Notes under the pieces: generated by a model
The model's database searches: none
Told to the model about the DNA's origin: nothing
What the model saw: the letters and a program-made list of their open reading frames with translations, nothing else
Part shown: positions 56,909-64,000 of the stretch, in pieces
How the letters are laid out: every line of letters begins with the position of its first letter
Numbering within the stretch: position 1 is the stretch's first letter
Made by a program: the position numbers and the translations under genes
Assembly: GCF_006715975.1 (NCBI RefSeq)
Contig: NZ_VFOF01000001.1
Location: forward strand, 1,188,001-1,252,000
Origin: Zymomonas mobilis
GTDB lineage: Bacteria > Pseudomonadota > Alphaproteobacteria > Sphingomonadales > Sphingomonadaceae
Length of the DNA: 64,000 bases
Reading direction: 5' to 3'

Positions 56909-57538
56909 ATGATAGACTTTCAGAAACTGATTATGGGATATCAGCGTTTCCGTAGCGGTGACTGGACAGACCAACATGACCGTTGGGAACAGTTGTCCAA
57001 AGGCCAAAGCCCGAAAGTGTTGGTCATCGCCTGTTCTGACAGTCGTGTTGACCCAGCCCAGATATTTGACACCAACCCCGGTGAAATTTTCGTTGTTCGG
57101 ATTGTTGGCGCTTTGGTGCCCCCCTATGAAAGAGAATTAGGCCATCATGGTGTGTCAGCCGCCATTGAATACGCCATAACCAAACTGGAAGTCAGCGATG
57201 TCCTGATCATGGGACATGGTGCCTGTGGTGGTATTAAGGCTTCTTTGGAAGGTACCGGCAGCGAAGATGAAGCTGATGACTTTTTCATCAAAAGCTGGAT
57301 ATCCTTGTTGGATGAAGCGCGTGATAAAGTTGTTGCCGAACATGGTCATGAACCCGATGTTGCCTGCCGCCTTGAACATGAAGGCGTTAGAACCAGCATC
57401 AAGAATTTGCGCAGCTTCCCCTTCGTTCAGGATCGCGAAGCCGCCGGTACGCTTAACTTGCATGGTGGGTGGTTTGCGATCGAAAATGGCTCTTTGCATC
57501 TTCTTGATCCGAAAACTAACGAATTCGCGAAACTTTAG
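56909..57538 (+). CDS. Beta-class carbonic anhydrase
   Basis: The 209-residue zinc enzyme interconverts CO2 and bicarbonate. The zinc ligands are Cys42, His103 and Cys106, with the Asp44-Arg46 dyad in ACSDSR and the motif GHGACGG. The segment after the active site reads VVRIVGALVPPYE. Many family members have Asn in place of the Ile here, a small deviation. It is followed by the EamA transporter gene after 15 bp. Confidence 0.93.
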   Translation: MIDFQKLIMGYQRFRSGDWTDQHDRWEQLSKGQSPKVLVIACSDSRVDPAQIFDTNPGEIFVVRIVGALVPPYERELGHHGVSAAIEYAITKLEVSDVLIMGHGACGGIKASLEGTGSEDEADDFFIKSWISLLDEARDKVVAEHGHEPDVACRLEHEGVRTSIKNLRSFPFVQDREAAGTLNLHGGWFAIENGSLHLLDPKTNEFAKL

Positions 57539-57553
57539 GCCTATCCTATCCCG

Positions 57554-58450
57554 ATGAATCAGCTTGCTTATTTCGGGATAGCCCTTTTGGCTATGCTCCT
57601 TAACACCAGTGTTTCTTTGGTTATGGGGCAAGCCTTTTCTCATACCGCTTTTGCTTCGGTGATGGCGATTGGTTATGGCTTAGCCACTTGTTTGCTTATT
57701 ATTCTGCAAGGCCATCCTCCGGCTATTTCGGGTAAAAAATGGCTTTGTGGTTTTGCAATTGGGTCTTTGCAATCGGCCTCTTTCTATCTTGAAATGGCCG
57801 GATTGCTAAAAATAGGCGCCCATCAAACAGCCGCCATCATGGCGTTTGTGGTCGTTATTGCCTTTTTATTCCAATATCAAAAATCCGCTTTTTCATGGCG
57901 CAATAGCGCGATCGCGATAGCTGCCTTCTGTGCTTTGGGGGCGTTATCTGTAATGGCGCATCCGGTTTGGCCAAAAAGCTGGAATAGTGGTTATGGTTTG
58001 GTTTTGATGGCTGCTGTGGCTCTTGCAGCTTTCTTTTACGGCAATCATTATGTCTTGAAGAAGCATATTATTGATCCGGTTTCTTTGGCCATTATCAGCC
58101 TGTTAACCCAAACGATATGGATAACCCCTGCGGCGCTATTTTTGACCCGTCCGTTACCGCTTGATTTTCATTCAGGGGTATTTTTCGGTTTATTGATATT
58201 GGCCGTTTTAATGGCGGCGGCGCAATTTTGCTTAAATAAAGCGCAACAGGCGATTGCAGCTTTCCCAATGACGCTTATTTTTGCGATAGAGCCTTTTGTC
58301 AGTAGTCTTTTTCTATGGATAAAAGGTCGCTCGTTACCGCCTTTTATCGGTATCGCCGCCGGATTATTATTGATCGCGTTATGCTTGGCGCGTCCTTGGG
58401 TCATTCGGGGTAGAAAACCCGCTATTCTTCCTCTTATTCCGCGAAAATAA
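57554..58450 (+). CDS. EamA/DMT-family transporter
   Basis: This 298-residue membrane protein has about ten hydrophobic helices in two EamA-like halves of the drug/metabolite transporter superfamily. The N-terminal half contains the conserved GLLKIGAHQTAAIM. The second half ends with FIGIAAGLLLIALCLARPW. Substrates of the family are small organic molecules; the substrate here is unknown. It is probably co-transcribed with the carbonic anhydrase gene and is convergent with pmbA. Confidence 0.85.
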   Translation: MNQLAYFGIALLAMLLNTSVSLVMGQAFSHTAFASVMAIGYGLATCLLIILQGHPPAISGKKWLCGFAIGSLQSASFYLEMAGLLKIGAHQTAAIMAFVVVIAFLFQYQKSAFSWRNSAIAIAAFCALGALSVMAHPVWPKSWNSGYGLVLMAAVALAAFFYGNHYVLKKHIIDPVSLAIISLLTQTIWITPAALFLTRPLPLDFHSGVFFGLLILAVLMAAAQFCLNKAQQAIAAFPMTLIFAIEPFVSSLFLWIKGRSLPPFIGIAAGLLLIALCLARPWVIRGRKPAILPLIPRK

Positions 58451-58487
58451 AAAAGGCATAGCCGCCTTTTAAAGACAGCTATGCCTT
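58446..58487 (-). terminator. Terminator of pmbA
   Basis: On the reverse strand AAGGCATAGC / GCTATGCCTT (58478-58487 and 58453-58462) form a 10-bp stem followed by a T-rich tail. Forward-strand transcripts from the transporter gene would lack the T-run. Confidence 0.75.
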
Positions 58488-58499
58488 AGGCATAAAGAA

Positions 58500-59846
58500 T
58501 TATTGGCCAGCGACCATCAATCCATCAACCCGCAAGGTCGGGACTTCTGTGCCACGACGAAAACGCAGATCATTGGCAGGAGTCATCTGCATAAAGATAT
58601 CTTTTAAATTACCAGCAACTGTGATTTCAGCCACAGGTTCCGCAATCTGACCATCGCGAATAACAAAACCAGATGCACCACGGCTGTAATCGCCTGTAAT
58701 CATATTGACACCACTGCCAATCATTTCAGTCACGTAAATGCCCTGCTTGATATCCGACATCAGTGCTTCTGGCGTAATTTTGCCAGCATCAAGATAAAGA
58801 TTAGCCGTACCTGTTGAAGGCGGGCCACCGACACCCCGTCTAGCATTTCCAGTCGGTTGCATTCCTAACTGACGGGCAGCCGCAGAATCAAGCAACCAAC
58901 CTGTCAGGCGGCCTTGTTCGATGATATCACGTGGCTTGGTCGGTAAACCTTCACCATCAAAAAGACGGGAAGCAATGCCCCTCTTCTTCCAAGGATCTTC
59001 TTTAATGGTGATCCCTTCATTGAAAACCGATTGACCAAGGCTATCCAATAAAAAGCTGGTTTTACGAGTAATCGCGCTGCCACTAATGGCCTGAATAAGA
59101 TAGGATAAAAAGCTGCTGCCTACCCGTGGATCAAAAATAATCGGCATTTGATCACTATCAATCCGTGTCGGATTTAAGCGCGCAATCGTCCGCTCAGCGG
59201 CTCTTTTACCAATGATCTCGGCCGGATCAAGATCTTCAAAATAACGCGTGGTGTGAAAATCATAATCACGCTGCATATGAACATCCTGTCCTGCGATCAC
59301 ACAGGCAGAACAACCATAGCTTGAAGAACTGGAACCGCGTGTAAAACCATCACTGGTGGCAAGGGCGAAAATAGTCCTTCCGGCGCTGGCGGAAGCCCCT
59401 TCACTATTGGTAATACCCTCAACAGAACGCGCTGCATCTTCGGCTTTTAAAGCCATTTCGCGCAAAACAGGCGGGGCTATTTCTTTACCGTCATCGCTTT
59501 CGATCTCTGGCCCTATGCCTTGCATCAGCAATTCTTTGGGTGCCAGTCCTTCCCATTTATCTTCTGGAGCTTCGCGCGCCATGGCGACCGCTCTTTCCAC
59601 CAAAGCGTCCAAAGCTTCCTGTGAGAAATCAGAAGAAGAAACGCTGGCTGACCGATGACCAACAAACAGTCTTAATCCGATTTCGGCGCCTTCGGAACGG
59701 CCAACATCTTCAAGTTGTCCCAAACGAATGGAAACATCTTGAGACTGACCTTCGACGAAAACAACATCTGCCGCATCAGCTCCGGCTCGACATGCAGCAG
59801 CCACCAAACGGGCTGCCTGTTCTTCTGCTTGCGATATAGTTAACAT
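58500..59846 (-). CDS. pmbA: PmbA/TldE metalloprotease-family protein
   Basis: PmbA (TldE) partners with TldD in a metalloprotease that processes modified peptides such as microcin precursors. The 448-residue protein has the PmbA-type IGLRLFVGHRSASVSSSD, PIIFDPRVGSSFLSYLI and NARRGVGGPPSTGTANLYLD segments. The metal-binding HExxxH of TldD is not seen, as expected for the PmbA subunit. TldD is not in the window. Confidence 0.92.
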   Translation of the reverse strand: MLTISQAEEQAARLVAAACRAGADAADVVFVEGQSQDVSIRLGQLEDVGRSEGAEIGLRLFVGHRSASVSSSDFSQEALDALVERAVAMAREAPEDKWEGLAPKELLMQGIGPEIESDDGKEIAPPVLREMALKAEDAARSVEGITNSEGASASAGRTIFALATSDGFTRGSSSSSYGCSACVIAGQDVHMQRDYDFHTTRYFEDLDPAEIIGKRAAERTIARLNPTRIDSDQMPIIFDPRVGSSFLSYLIQAISGSAITRKTSFLLDSLGQSVFNEGITIKEDPWKKRGIASRLFDGEGLPTKPRDIIEQGRLTGWLLDSAAARQLGMQPTGNARRGVGGPPSTGTANLYLDAGKITPEALMSDIKQGIYVTEMIGSGVNMITGDYSRGASGFVIRDGQIAEPVAEITVAGNLKDIFMQMTPANDLRFRRGTEVPTLRVDGLMVAGQ

Positions 59847-59891
59847 AGTATTGGAATAAGCGAATAGGTTAAGAGATAACAGCTAATTTTT

Positions 59892-59942
59892 AAAAAAATG
59901 CCCCTCTTTCATAAGGATTTTGTCCGTCTGAAAGAGAGGCAT
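59892..59942 (-). terminator. Terminator of the cytochrome c peroxidase gene
   Basis: On the reverse strand ATGCCTCTCTTTCA pairs with TGAAAGAGGGGCAT with one mismatch. The arms are 59929-59942 and 59898-59911, and a T-run follows. Confidence 0.85.
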
Positions 59943-59979
59943 TATTCTTTAATAAAAAGACCGAAATAAGGATCAAACC

Positions 59980-61422
59980 TTATTTAGAAGGCTGTATACC
60001 CGCTTCTGCTTCGGTAATCGTTGCCAGATTATGGCCGCGATAGGTACCGGTCTGGGCTTTCAAAAAGGCGACAATATCCTGAACGTCTTTTTCAGGAATT
60101 TGACCTTTTGACGTCTGATAACGCACCATCTGACGAACGGCATCTTCCAAAGTCTTGGCGCTGCCATCATGGAAGTAAGGTGCCGTCAGCTCAACGTTAC
60201 GCAATGTCGGCACATTGAAACGATGCTGATCCAATGGGTTATGAGTTTGTGCAAAACGGCCTTCATCTGCATCAGTCGGATGTCCGCGCTTGGCGAAATA
60301 GTCGCTTTCCAGACCCATGACTTCAAAGCTTTGACCACCCATGGCCTTACCGACATGGCAAGATGCACAATTCAGATCTTTGAATAACGCATAACCGCGT
60401 TTTTCCTGATCATTGATGGCGGTTTCGTTGCCCTTCAAATATTGATCAAAACGGCTGTCAGGCGTCACCAAAGTGGCTTCATAAGCCCCAATAGCATTGG
60501 TAATGCGTTCTTGATTGGCTTCCCCACCATAAACACGCATGAAGGCTTCTTTATATCCGGGGTGTGCCATGACACGGGCGCTGACTTCTTTCCAGTCATG
60601 CGAACCCATTTCTAAAGGATTCATCACAGGACCAGCGGCCTGATCCGGTAAATCCTTTGCACGACCATCCCAGAATTGCAGCTTTTTATAAACCGCATTG
60701 TAAACCGTCGGTACGTTAATGGGTCCCTGTTGTCCCTTGATACCGGTTGCTGTCACCAGATTATCGACACCGCCCTTATTCAGGCCGTGGCAACTGGCAC
60801 AGTTCAACGTGCCATCACCCGAAAGCTGTTTATCAAAGAACAGGCGTTCCCCAAGGGCGATTTTGTCTTTATTCGAAAAATCAGCCGCCGGAATAGGTTG
60901 AATGGGTTCACCTTGGAACTGGGGAGCGACCCCTGCCGTATCATAATTTTTGATACGGGTTTCCTTGATCCAGTCCAGCATAGCTTTTTTGCCCTTTTCA
61001 CCAAGGGCAGCATGCCAATGCATCATCAGATACATTTTCGGTGGCATCATATCATGTTCAACAACGAACTGCATCCGTGCCAAAGATTCTTCATCAACTG
61101 GCTCGCCTTTTTCCAAGGCATTTAAAACCGGCTGAATCTGGAAATGCTGTAGCCCCTTTTTAATATCGCGCTGCATAAGCTGTTTGGCGACTGGCAGGCT
61201 GGCATAAAAAGGCAATTTGGTATCTTTGGTATGACAATAATCGCAGCGTGCTTCTGCAATCGTATCAAAAGCAGCCATGGCCTTTGGATTGTTATTCGTC
61301 GGTGACAAAGATGAAAGTTTCGGCGCCGTTTCATGGTCGTAATGAACAAGATATGAGGTCGCCGCCCCGTAGGCAACTACCGCCAACACGACAGCAGAAC
61401 CCAATAAAGCCTTAATATTCAT
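59980..61422 (-). CDS. Tri-heme cytochrome c peroxidase, YhjA/Ccp-like
   Basis: The ~480-residue exported or membrane-anchored cytochrome has three CxxCH heme motifs. CDYCH lies in an N-terminal haem-binding domain (about 55-70), and CASCH occurs twice in the di-heme peroxidase body (about 205 and 350). The N-terminal helix (about 8-27) probably remains as a membrane anchor. This three-heme arrangement matches E. coli YhjA, a quinol peroxidase that reduces H2O2. In Zymomonas a respiratory peroxidase of this type would use electrons from the quinone pool fed by Ndh. ATG 61422 is chosen; GTG 61437 lies directly on the GAGGGG site and is too close to it. Confidence 0.9.
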   Translation of the reverse strand: MNIKALLGSAVVLAVVAYGAATSYLVHYDHETAPKLSSLSPTNNNPKAMAAFDTIAEARCDYCHTKDTKLPFYASLPVAKQLMQRDIKKGLQHFQIQPVLNALEKGEPVDEESLARMQFVVEHDMMPPKMYLMMHWHAALGEKGKKAMLDWIKETRIKNYDTAGVAPQFQGEPIQPIPAADFSNKDKIALGERLFFDKQLSGDGTLNCASCHGLNKGGVDNLVTATGIKGQQGPINVPTVYNAVYKKLQFWDGRAKDLPDQAAGPVMNPLEMGSHDWKEVSARVMAHPGYKEAFMRVYGGEANQERITNAIGAYEATLVTPDSRFDQYLKGNETAINDQEKRGYALFKDLNCASCHVGKAMGGQSFEVMGLESDYFAKRGHPTDADEGRFAQTHNPLDQHRFNVPTLRNVELTAPYFHDGSAKTLEDAVRQMVRYQTSKGQIPEKDVQDIVAFLKAQTGTYRGHNLATITEAEAGIQPSK

Positions 61423-61437
61423 AAAATCTTGCTTCAC

Positions 61438-61853
61438 CCCTCGTTATCTTGTTCAATGCTAGGGATAATTGAATCTCGGCTACAAAATTATAGTATCCGA
61501 TTTCCTTGCGAAGAAAATTGACCCCTTATTCTGTCACAAGTTAACAAAAATAGACTATTATTCCAAGATATAAACCTTGTCCCTTTTAGAGTAATAGACA
61601 TAATTGTTATTTCAATTTTTAATAATTCTTGCCTGTTTTGATGATGCCAATAGTTATCATTAAGCCTTTAGCAGAATACTGGCTCTTTACGCCCATTTAA
61701 ACGGATAATTCATTGGAAATATTAGCTATATTTACAAAAATTTCCAATCATTAAGGCAAGGCAATTCGGTAAGAGAAACATAAATCAAAAGGTGGCCTTA
61801 ACAGAAATAAAGCCACCTCTAAATTTTTTAGAATATAAAAAAGACGATTGTTT
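61438..61853. other. 416-bp AT-rich spacer between the peroxidase gene and serB
   Basis: The spacer probably holds the peroxidase promoter: a TATAAT on the reverse strand at 61487-61492, without a convincing -35 box. An inverted repeat ATTGGAAAT / ATTTCCAAT lies at 61712-61720 and 61740-61748. The serB terminator is described separately. I see no reading frame. Confidence 0.45.
61786..61818 (-). terminator. Terminator of serB
   Basis: On the reverse strand AGGTGGC and GCCACCT (61812-61818 and 61790-61796) form a 7-bp stem with a 15-base loop, followed by a short T-run. Confidence 0.7.
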
Positions 61854-62735
61854 TTATTTTACCCATTGGTCAGGCGTATAGCCTTGGGCAAAAAGGATCG
61901 CCGTCATATCGCCATAGCTGATATGCGCATCGGAATGTGAAACCGTGCGTGGTTTTGCATGATAAGCCACACCAAGACCCGCCGCTTCAATCATCGGAAT
62001 GTCATTGGCACCATCACCCAAGGTAATAGTTTCTTCAAGCTTGATGCCGAAGCGATTGCATTCTTCCTGCAAAATTTCTTTTTTGGTTTCAGGGCCTAAA
62101 ATCGGATCAAGAACCTGACCTGTCAGGGTGTCACCTTCAAATTCCAAGGTATTAGCAAAGGCTTTTTCAAAACCGATTTCTTTGGCAACCGGTACCGCGA
62201 AATCAAGAAAACCACCGGAAACCAAGAAGCAATGTGCGCCATTGGCATTCATTGTCTGGATCAGGGTTTTCACCCCTGGCGTCAGATGGATGCGGTCGCG
62301 AACACATTCTTCAATAATTGATGTTTTCAAACCAGCCAGCAGCTTGGTTCTGGCTTTCAGAGATTCATCAAAGTTCAACTCCCCACGCATGGCGCGGATC
62401 GTGATTTCTTCGGACTCTTTTCTGAAACCGGCATAATCAGCCAGTTCATCCATGCATTCATCAGCAATAGCCGTTGAATCCATGTCGGATATCAGCAGTT
62501 TTTTGCGACGATGTTCGTCATTTTGGACAAAAACATCTACGCCCGCCATAAAATCGGCAAAAACAACCCGTGCATCAGCCAGAGTGATACCGTCCAAAGA
62601 CAGATCAACTGCTTTTTCTGGTGCCAGCCATTTTTGATCCCCGATTTTAGCCCCTTTTGCGGCCAGAATTGATTGGGCATGATCAAGAGCATCTACGGGC
62701 AAGGATTTTGCTGCTATCAATGTAGCAATGAGCAT
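61854..62735 (-). CDS. serB: Phosphoserine phosphatase
   Basis: SerB performs the last step of serine synthesis. The ~293-residue protein has an N-terminal ACT-like domain (MLIATLIAAK to about residue 80) and a HAD phosphatase domain. Motif I is SDMDST, motif II FLVSGGF and the last motif GDGANDIPMIEAAG. ATG 62735 has a strong AGGAG site upstream, lying inside the miaA coding region. A longer frame to 62846 would run deep into miaA and is rejected. The first codons overlap the start of divergent miaA. Confidence 0.93.
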   Translation of the reverse strand: MLIATLIAAKSLPVDALDHAQSILAAKGAKIGDQKWLAPEKAVDLSLDGITLADARVVFADFMAGVDVFVQNDEHRRKKLLISDMDSTAIADECMDELADYAGFRKESEEITIRAMRGELNFDESLKARTKLLAGLKTSIIEECVRDRIHLTPGVKTLIQTMNANGAHCFLVSGGFLDFAVPVAKEIGFEKAFANTLEFEGDTLTGQVLDPILGPETKKEILQEECNRFGIKLEETITLGDGANDIPMIEAAGLGVAYHAKPRTVSHSDAHISYGDMTAILFAQGYTPDQWVK

Positions 62736-63666
62736 ATCCGAATCTCCTAAAAAACATTCAGTTCTCCTCATCGCAGGCCCAACAGCAAGCGGCAAGTCGC
62801 AATTAGCTATTGCAATGGGGATGAAAGCAAACGGCATCATTATCAATGCCGATGCTTCGCAATTATATACTGATCTAAAAATCTTAACAGCCCGTCCAAG
62901 CGATGAGGACGAAAAAATATTACCCCATCGCTTATTTGGAATTCAGGATGGTAGTGAACCCGCTTCGGCTGTTTTTTGGGCAGAACTCGCAAAAAAAGAA
63001 ATAAAACAAGCCCATGAAAAGGGAAAACTGCCTATTCTGGTCGGTGGTACTGGTCTTTATATCCGAACCTTGCTGGAAGGAATTGCGCCGATACCAGATA
63101 TTGACCCAGAAATTCGTTCTGAAGTTCGGTCTATGACCGTAGAACAGGCCTATAATACATTACAGTTAGAGGACGAAAACGCCGCAAAAAGACTTCGTCC
63201 AACCGATAAAACGCGGATTATGCGCGCCTTGGAAGTGAAGCGTTCAACGGGTCACCCTTTGCATTATTGGCAGCAGAAAAAAACGGGCGGCATTGCTGAT
63301 GAAATAAAATTGCAATCTTTCATCATTATACCCCCGTCAGATATCTTAAGGTCTCGGTGTGACAAAAGATTTGATCAAATGTTGGAACAAGGTGCCGAGA
63401 AAGAAGTTATTCGACTAGTAGGTCGTCAATTGTCAGCAGAATTACCGATTATGCGAGCTATTGGCGTAAGAGAAATCGTGTCTTATATAAGAGGGGAAAT
63501 TGATCGATTAACAATGATCGAAAAAGCTAAGGCAGCAACCCGTCAATATGCCAAAAGGCAGAGAACGTGGTTCCGTCATCAGACGCCTGAAGGTTGGATA
63601 AAAATTTTCGATGACATCAATTTTAAAAAAATTGACGATTCCGCAATAAAATTATTATCAATATAG
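62728..63666 (+). CDS. miaA: tRNA dimethylallyltransferase
   Basis: MiaA adds a dimethylallyl group to A37 of tRNAs reading UNN codons. The 312-residue protein has the P-loop IAGPTASGKSQLA, the substrate motif NADASQLYTDLKILTARP, VGGTGLYIRTLLEGI and the C-terminal RQYAKRQRTWFRHQ. The ATG at 62728 lies within the first codons of divergent serB, so the two starts overlap by 8 bp. No good ribosome-binding site precedes it. No later in-frame ATG lies before the P-loop. Confidence 0.94.
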   Translation: MSISESPKKHSVLLIAGPTASGKSQLAIAMGMKANGIIINADASQLYTDLKILTARPSDEDEKILPHRLFGIQDGSEPASAVFWAELAKKEIKQAHEKGKLPILVGGTGLYIRTLLEGIAPIPDIDPEIRSEVRSMTVEQAYNTLQLEDENAAKRLRPTDKTRIMRALEVKRSTGHPLHYWQQKKTGGIADEIKLQSFIIIPPSDILRSRCDKRFDQMLEQGAEKEVIRLVGRQLSAELPIMRAIGVREIVSYIRGEIDRLTMIEKAKAATRQYAKRQRTWFRHQTPEGWIKIFDDINFKKIDDSAIKLLSI

Positions 63667-63767
63667 TTGACGTGAATAGTTTTATTCTTTTAAGGCCGTC
63701 CTCTACCTTTGCTGTTTTAAGCTTCACTTCATTTTAGCCTTTCCATTATCAAGGCTACAAACTGGAC

Positions 63768-63854
63768 CATGACAGTCATCGCGATTTGGTCATGGGGTTT
63801 CGAAAAGGAAATAAAGCATGTGTCGCCAACTCAGCGGCGCCGCCATTGTTCTTG
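63768..63854 (+). CDS. Possible short leader ORF upstream of ilvB (weak)
   Basis: A 28-codon frame begins [11 protein letters not shown] and overlaps the ilvB start in another frame. The 7-bp repeat CCATGAC / GTCATGG (63767-63773 and 63789-63795) lies inside its beginning. Branched-chain operons sometimes have leader peptides rich in Ile, Val and Leu, but this one contains only a few such codons and no terminator hairpin is visible. It may be chance. Confidence 0.2.
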
Positions 63855-64000
63855 AAACACTCAAGGATATGGGTGTCGATCTGATCTTCGGCTATCCCGG
63901 CGGAGCAGTACTCCCCATTTATGATGCCCTTTATCAGGATGAAGGCATCCGGCATATTCTGGCTCGTCAAGAAGGCGGGGCTGTCCATGCAGCAGAAGGC
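63818..64000 (+). CDS. ilvB: Acetolactate synthase large subunit, N-terminal part (cut by window edge)
   Basis: The 61 visible residues start [19 protein letters not shown] and continue [15 protein letters not shown] and the thiamine-diphosphate glutamate region [13 protein letters not shown]. This is the opening of acetohydroxyacid synthase, the first committed enzyme of valine, leucine and isoleucine synthesis. An AAAGGAA ribosome-binding site precedes the ATG. The rest lies beyond the window. Confidence 0.9.
   Translation, partial: MCRQLSGAAIVLETLKDMGVDLIFGYPGGAVLPIYDALYQDEGIRHILARQEGGAVHAAEG

Overview
The window looks like chromosome of an alphaproteobacterium of the order Sphingomonadales, most probably Zymomonas mobilis. 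The evidence is moderate-to-low GC with compact genes, alphaproteobacterial gene sets (addB-addA-trxA, tsaE next to a DivL-like protein, ntrY-ntrX, FzlA, fused IspDF) and a type II NADH dehydrogenase of the Zymomonas kind. The species call is inference from recognised protein sequences; no search was run. There is no insertion sequence, prophage or CRISPR array. Nearly everything is core or near-core.

Layout. 1-5.9 kb: end of a cellulose synthase operon (bcsB 3' end, bcsC, bcsZ). 6-13.5 kb: a tight forward block for cell wall and information processing (MltB-type transglycosylase, RlpA, D,D-carboxypeptidase, tmk, holB, metG, tatD, MBL hydrolase), mostly with overlapping starts and stops, closed by a clear terminator. 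13.8-15.2 kb: mazG and a 585-bp AT-rich spacer with inverted repeats. 15.2-30.9 kb, mostly reverse: rnr, trxA, addA, addB, a MurU-like nucleotidyltransferase, tsaE, a DivL-type tyrosine pseudokinase, a CAT-anticodon tRNA and a second histidine-kinase-like protein. 31-38.9 kb: Lrp/AsnC regulator, periplasmic repeat protein, CynX/NimT-type MFS transporter, YciB, ndh, UdgX-type uracil-DNA glycosylase, tRNA-Leu(CAG), uppP. 39-46.7 kb: gltD-gltB, fzlA, and ihfA with a MerR-type gene. 47-52.7 kb: tRNA-Leu(GAG) and the reverse-strand dusB-(ntrC remnant)-ntrY-ntrX locus. 52.8-64 kb: ispDF, small exported protein, CinA-C/PncC, lipA with a COQ10/RatA-like gene, carbonic anhydrase, EamA transporter, pmbA, tri-heme cytochrome c peroxidase, serB/miaA with overlapping divergent starts, and the start of ilvB.

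How the genes work together. Several neighbours form functional groups: cellulose export and trimming (BcsB/BcsC/BcsZ), peptidoglycan remodelling and lipid-carrier recycling (MltB, RlpA, DacC, MurU-like, UppP, FzlA), double-strand break repair (AddAB), ammonium assimilation and its regulation (GltBD, NtrYX, IHF), and respiration (Ndh, the peroxidase).

I see no wholly new system. The most unusual signals are regulatory: a collapsed ntrBC locus that keeps only the NtrC DNA-binding domain, an NtrX without the GAFTGA motif, a DivL-type kinase with Tyr in place of the phospho-accepting His, a neighbouring histidine kinase whose ATPase domain looks degenerate, and a murU-like gene without its usual kinase partner amgK.
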